64,000 bases of DNA from Ustulina deusta (taxonomy: Eukaryota > Ascomycota > Sordariomycetes > Xylariales > Xylariaceae): assembly GCA_023159155.1 (NCBI GenBank), contig JAJNNX010000013.1, positions 992,001 through 1,056,000 on the forward strand, in the 5' to 3' direction. The notes below the pieces were generated by a model. It had not been told where the DNA came from, ran no database searches, and worked only from the letters and a program-made list of their open reading frames with translations. Shown here piece by piece: positions 60,201-64,000 of this stretch (its first letter is position 1; each line of letters opens with the position of its first letter). The position numbers were made by a program, and so were the translations under genes.

Positions 60201-60638
60201 CAACAAAGGGGCGCCGTCGGCCGTGTATGCCTGTGCCATGTGCATCGGTGCCCCTGCATCGAGGATTGGCAATGGGTTCTGCTCTACCTTGGCCTCGAAA
60301 TCATCCGCCTCTCCAAAATGCGCATGTGTAAACAAGGCATCGTGATTTTTGACCACTACCCGAAAAATGTCGGTAGCGTCTGACCCAATAGCGAATACAG
60401 TCCTTAGTTCTGCCCGTCGCTGAACGACCTTTTGCCACGCATGTCGTAGTCTATTGATGCAAACGTCTTCCCCGTCGCACATCTGTAGTTCAAAGAGGAT
60501 AGCTTGGCCATCGAAAGCCCCCCTCAAGTCTAGCGCACGACGTTGCCCTTCCGAGCATTGTAAGACGGACTCGATCTCGTGATCATTGACAATTTTCCGC
60601 AGCAATGGGAAGCTGAATTGCTGCATCATTACCGCCAC
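57250..60638 (-). CDS. NRPS-2, C(degenerate)-A-T peptide synthetase, about 1109 aa
   Basis: Two minus-strand exons, 60638-59532 and 59472-57250, joined by a 59-nt intron (GTGAGT donor, GCTAG acceptor). Residues ~1-420 form a condensation-type domain whose active-site motif reads SYSCIAIDDDC, with Cys in place of the second catalytic His, so peptide-bond formation is doubtful. The adenylation domain (about 440-960) has FTSGSTGEPKG, GGYGPSE, YKTGDLV and an A10 lysine (TSGKRDRRAL); the carrier domain has RGGDSLAAM (about 1040). A ~45-aa Pro/Ser-rich tail follows with no release domain. It fits a loading or free-standing module supplying the amino acid for the orphan first T of NRPS-1. Convergent with the regulator, divergent from nothing close; the TE gene lies upstream on the same strand. 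Confidence 0.85.
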
Positions 60639-61264
60639 ATAAAGGGTAGTTACTTAATAGCTTCAAATGGATACGATCTATCTAATGGTAGTTGCAAAAA
60701 TCTCACGAACTCACCTGAAGACTAAATTGATTGTTCCGTGTTGCGAAACCGAACTCACGCGATACCGAGAATACTGAGGCTTTATTGGTCCTAGCTTTCC
60801 ATGCACATGTGTAGGCTAACGTGCGATCGGAGCGGTATTGACGGAAGACGACCGAACTTATGATACCGAAAAGTAGGTGTAAATTCTCGGCTCGGATTCT
60901 CCGTTCTTGCCAACCCAACGGTATTATTATACCCAACTCCAAGCATTCTGAAAACGTGATTACGGGGCCCTGCTCGGTAATTAATTGCTAGGGAGTACAT
61001 ACACCCCTATTACCGGAAAAGAAGGCTCGGTCGGATTTGTGGTACCTGTTCATATAGCCGTAGTAATGGTTGATAGGGTAGCAATGGATGGCTTAAAGAA
61101 ATCCTCTTGCTGACAGTTATAATTACACCAAGAGCCCAGCGCCACACTTCATGTGAAGATATGCGCCCATGACACCCGTGTTTTGAAACCCTAGTGTATG
61201 CACAAACAGAGTAAGTATTAAGCAACGAGCACCTCAGTTAGATCTTAGCTATATGTAATAATAC
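60639..61264. other. Promoter region of NRPS-2
   Basis: Between the TE gene's 3' end and the NRPS-2 start. No extra gene seen. It probably holds the NRPS-2 promoter and the TE terminator. Confidence 0.35.
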
Positions 61265-62086
61265 TTAATCACCCCCCGCGTCTTCTAATATTTCACATGC
61301 TCGAGAAAGCTCTTCAGTCAAGCCATCCACATTCTCATCCGTGAACAAGGTATAGTGATTCCCCGGCACGTCCAAAACATGAGCGAAAAAATCAGGTTGA
61401 TGATTCTCCCACCCCAGAACGTTGTTCCCTCCGCGGATTTTCGTGTCGGCAACACTGTGACTCTTGCTCGCGCGGAGAAGGATGACAGGGGGTAATTCAG
61501 TCCTAGTCGACGCATTCCGAGAGTCTCGACCCCACTGCTGAGAGAACTTGGCCGAGTTCGCTAAGCTCTGCAGAGTGACTCTCTTCGACTCTTCCGTCGT
61601 CGCCTCGCCCCATTCTATGGCGGGCGTGTCTTTATCGCGTCCGCCCTCGTCGGCGGACGGGTAATACGTGTCCATCATGACGACACCGAGAACGGGGATT
61701 TCTGCATTTCCGGATAAGACCTTGGCCATCTCTAGGGCGATGAGGCCGCCGACGGACCATCCCCCGAAGATCAGGGGGCCGCGGGGCAGTTCGGGAAGAA
61801 TGAGGTCGACGTATGTCCGAGCCATTTGGTTGATGCCGCCCGGCCAGGCGGCGTCGTCGACTAGCTTCTCGTTGCTTATGCCCCAGACATTTCGCTCGAG
61901 ATCACCCATGTAGTAGTAATTAACAGTAGTGCCTCCTCCGTCGTGGATTAAGACGAGCGACGGCAGTTCCGAAAATTCGGGATCGTCTTGTATAAGTGCG
62001 GGGATGACGCCGAACATTATTTCTGACCGTCTAAAAATGAAAGCCCGCAGTAACTCGGTTGTAAAATTCTTCTGCTGTGAATGCAT
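61265..62086 (-). CDS. Stand-alone thioesterase (type II-like), about 273 aa
   Basis: Single-exon minus-strand alpha/beta hydrolase. The nucleophile elbow GGWSVGG (about residue 110), an acid in VVMMDTYYP (about 150) and the catalytic His in GNHYTLF (about 250) form the thioesterase triad of NRPS/PKS TE domains. The ATG at 62086 is the first in frame; an ATG at about residue 24 (MFGVIPAL) is also plausible because the first 23 residues are poorly typical. Such enzymes either clear misprimed carrier domains or release the product in trans. It is transcribed in the same direction as NRPS-2, upstream of it, and lies at the right edge of the cluster. Confidence 0.8.
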   Translation of the reverse strand: MHSQQKNFTTELLRAFIFRRSEIMFGVIPALIQDDPEFSELPSLVLIHDGGGTTVNYYYMGDLERNVWGISNEKLVDDAAWPGGINQMARTYVDLILPELPRGPLIFGGWSVGGLIALEMAKVLSGNAEIPVLGVVMMDTYYPSADEGGRDKDTPAIEWGEATTEESKRVTLQSLANSAKFSQQWGRDSRNASTRTELPPVILLRASKSHSVADTKIRGGNNVLGWENHQPDFFAHVLDVPGNHYTLFTDENVDGLTEELSRACEILEDAGGD

Positions 62087-63362
62087 GTATTGCCCGTTCC
62101 TGTTCCAGTTATTAATTGACCTTTACCTCAGGAGGCTTTGGGGTGCGCATAACCCAGTAAGCTTAATCCGTTTGCATGGTTTACCGAATACCGAAATACC
62201 GGTCTTACGCATTGGATTTTGAGCCCGGTAACAGAAGCGACCCTAGGGATCCTCGGAATAGCTTATGTTTCTGATTATGGGTCTCGCTGGAGAGGAACTT
62301 TTCCCTGTAACATGATCGCATCTGGGGTTCTGTTAGCAGAGAGTATCGGAATAGAGGCAGGAGGCCTAGCAGTTTATTTAGCACCTGAAGCAGTTAGCCC
62401 TTAGTGCATTACTCACCAACTAGACTAGTTACTGCCGCCCGGCACGTTCTGGGACACTTCGGAAGCGGTAAAGTTTTAAATGCCTTTTGGAAGAGTACAG
62501 GTAAATTGAACATTAGATAGAATTCGTGGAACTTCTAATAGTTTTACTACTGCTGGGTGCTGTATGGAGGCAGCCCCTAAACCTCGTGTCTTTACTGCGC
62601 TCGATTAGGTGGTGTGACAGGTCCCGGAGCAAGAAACATGGCATGATGGTTGTATTTATTGCATGGGATCGTAACAACATGAACGATTAACTACACTAAG
62701 CATATGATTGATGACAAGATTTGGTGTCAATTAAGAACTTTGTTGGATGTGTATACGTTGATTTATAACATCCTCATCGGCGGTAAGATACTACCTTATT
62801 TTGAGAAATAGCGCCAGTGAAGACGTTGGCCGTTCATGCAGTGTTGTAAACTACTCATTGACACGAGCTGACGCATTACAGAAGCGTTTACATATTAGAT
62901 TAGAATGGTTGCACAAGTGCTGAATTGACTACTTCGCGAATTCTTTCAACAAGTCTTCTTGAACTAAGAATTTGAAGAGAGGTTTAAGTTGGTAGATACG
63001 AAGAGTTACCTAGGTACCTACTTAGGTAAGGGGGTCCATCGCCGTTCCACGGCCACTACTGCCCGAGAACTGGGGATTTGGAGTGAGGCTTACAGCAAGA
63101 AGTGGCCAATCAAAAGACCCCTTGTTTGTCTGAAGTGTTCCTTGTGGCTGTGCGAGGACTAGCCGTATTTGGCGTAGGTCATACCGACTTAGCTCAGCAG
63201 GATTTAGACACGAGGAATCAACACACTTCTGCGGCGTTTTGACCAATTCAGTATGAATCACTTGTTCCACAGGCCCCCAGAAATGGATCATCAGAAATAA
63301 ATCACCCTCATTCTACACACCAAGGGTGATAGTACGCTGCATCAATGACCAGGCGGGAGAGA
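62087..63362. other. Right flank of the cluster, no convincing gene
   Basis: AT-rich with only short frames. A near-palindromic stretch based on TACCTAGGTA begins at 63007, in the class also seen at 30385, 34599 and 38873. The minus-strand frame at 63022-63291 looks like an antisense/leader artefact. Confidence 0.35.
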
Positions 63363-64000
63363 GATGAGCGTGCCTGTGCCTGTGCCTGTGTCTGGGGCTG
63401 TCAAGGCCATCTCAATCGTGCGTCGTCGCGTCGGATCCAGGCGCCTGCGGCCTGTTTATTTTCCTCGTGGCATTGTAACCACGGCGTCTGGCGTTGAGAG
63501 ATCACAGCCGCAAAGCGTGCCCGTATCACAGGGACAGCCCTCGAAGACACCGGGCCAAGATCCAAAGACCCAACGGCCCAAACGGACAGTCCCGCGGCTA
63601 TGTCCTTTTAACGCTTACAAGGCTACAGCCTACAAGCTGGTGAAGACGTACACAGACAAGATCAACCGTGGGTCTCCTATGCTAATTAGGAACCTGCCCG
63701 GGTTCCTAGATGGCCAGTCCTGGATCGATCACACAACCGACCGTGAGGGCTCCTTCAACACCCCACAAAAGCATCTGAGACAAGACCCGGCTCCTGGTTT
63801 TGACCTTCTCAAAACCATCTTTGAAAGCGCTGCCACAGGCCGCAGCCAAAAGGACTTGACTCCGGGTCCGCAACGTGCCCACTTGAGGGCCGTGTTTGAC
63901 GAGCTCGAAGCCGAGTGCAAAATCGAGCGAGCTTCGTTCGAGGGAGACTATCCATCCCTACTCAGGTTCCGTGATTGGCTGCCGCTGTCAAATTTCAGGG
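63363..64000 (+). CDS. Unrecognised gene, 5' part only
   Basis: An ATG at 63363 opens a frame that remains open to the window's right edge (212 codons), with normal amino-acid composition. The N-terminal ~45 residues are Arg/Val/Ser-rich without acids (KAISIVRRRVGSRRLRPVYF), like a mitochondrial targeting peptide, followed by a Pro/Gln-rich linker and a soluble region (LCPFNAYKATAYKLVKTYT; PQRAHLRAVFDELEAECKIE). I do not recognise the family. It is likely the first gene outside the cluster on the right. Confidence 0.6.

Noticed and set aside
62219..62404. Hydrophobic 61-codon plus-strand frame right of the TE gene
   Set aside because: Too short, no start context or homology clue.

Overview
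The window is nuclear DNA of a filamentous ascomycete (Pezizomycotina, probably a Sordariomycete-like lineage). The evidence is short spliceosomal introns of about 45-150 nt with GTRNGT donors and CTAAC-type branch sites. The gene families fit too: a FunK1 kinase, a PalI/SUR7 membrane protein, UstYa-like oxidases, a Zn2Cys6 regulator, multidomain NRPSs and a DUF3435 tyrosine recombinase. C-to-T/G-to-A decay of repeated DNA resembles repeat-induced point mutation (RIP).

Left part (1-30 kb) is a gene-poor, repeat-scarred accessory region. It holds a FunK1 kinase cut by the window edge, two decayed copies of one unnamed fungal gene (2.4-3.4 and 13.0-13.3 kb), an AT-rich tract with a RIP-like repeat pair (3.4-7.0 kb), a small conserved unknown, an APH-fold kinase, a thaumatin-like secreted protein, a four-TM SUR7/PalI protein, a sirtuin, several unknowns and a 25-bp minisatellite. 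A full-length mitofusin (Fzo1-type) copy is broken by two transition-type stops. At 26.4-29.8 kb lies a large tyrosine recombinase (DUF3435, the family of Starship captains) that carries two zinc-finger-like motifs and a C-terminal chromodomain.

Right part (about 32.9-62.1 kb) is a secondary-metabolite cluster: two UstYa-like oxidases, a broken sugar-transporter-type MFS gene, an intact DHA1-type MFS transporter, NRPS-1 (T-C-A-T-E-C-A-T-C, 9 exons, about 3295 aa), a Zn2Cys6 regulator with an apparent frame disruption, NRPS-2 (degenerate C-A-T) and a stand-alone thioesterase. NRPS-1 starts with a carrier domain that has no adenylation domain of its own, so the two synthetases probably work as one split assembly line with three A domains, one epimerase and either terminal-C or TE release. 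The UstYa-like proteins are candidates for oxidative tailoring.

The right edge holds the start of an unrecognised gene. All splice sites were read by eye from consensus and frame; the computational and transcript checks that would settle them are given with each finding.
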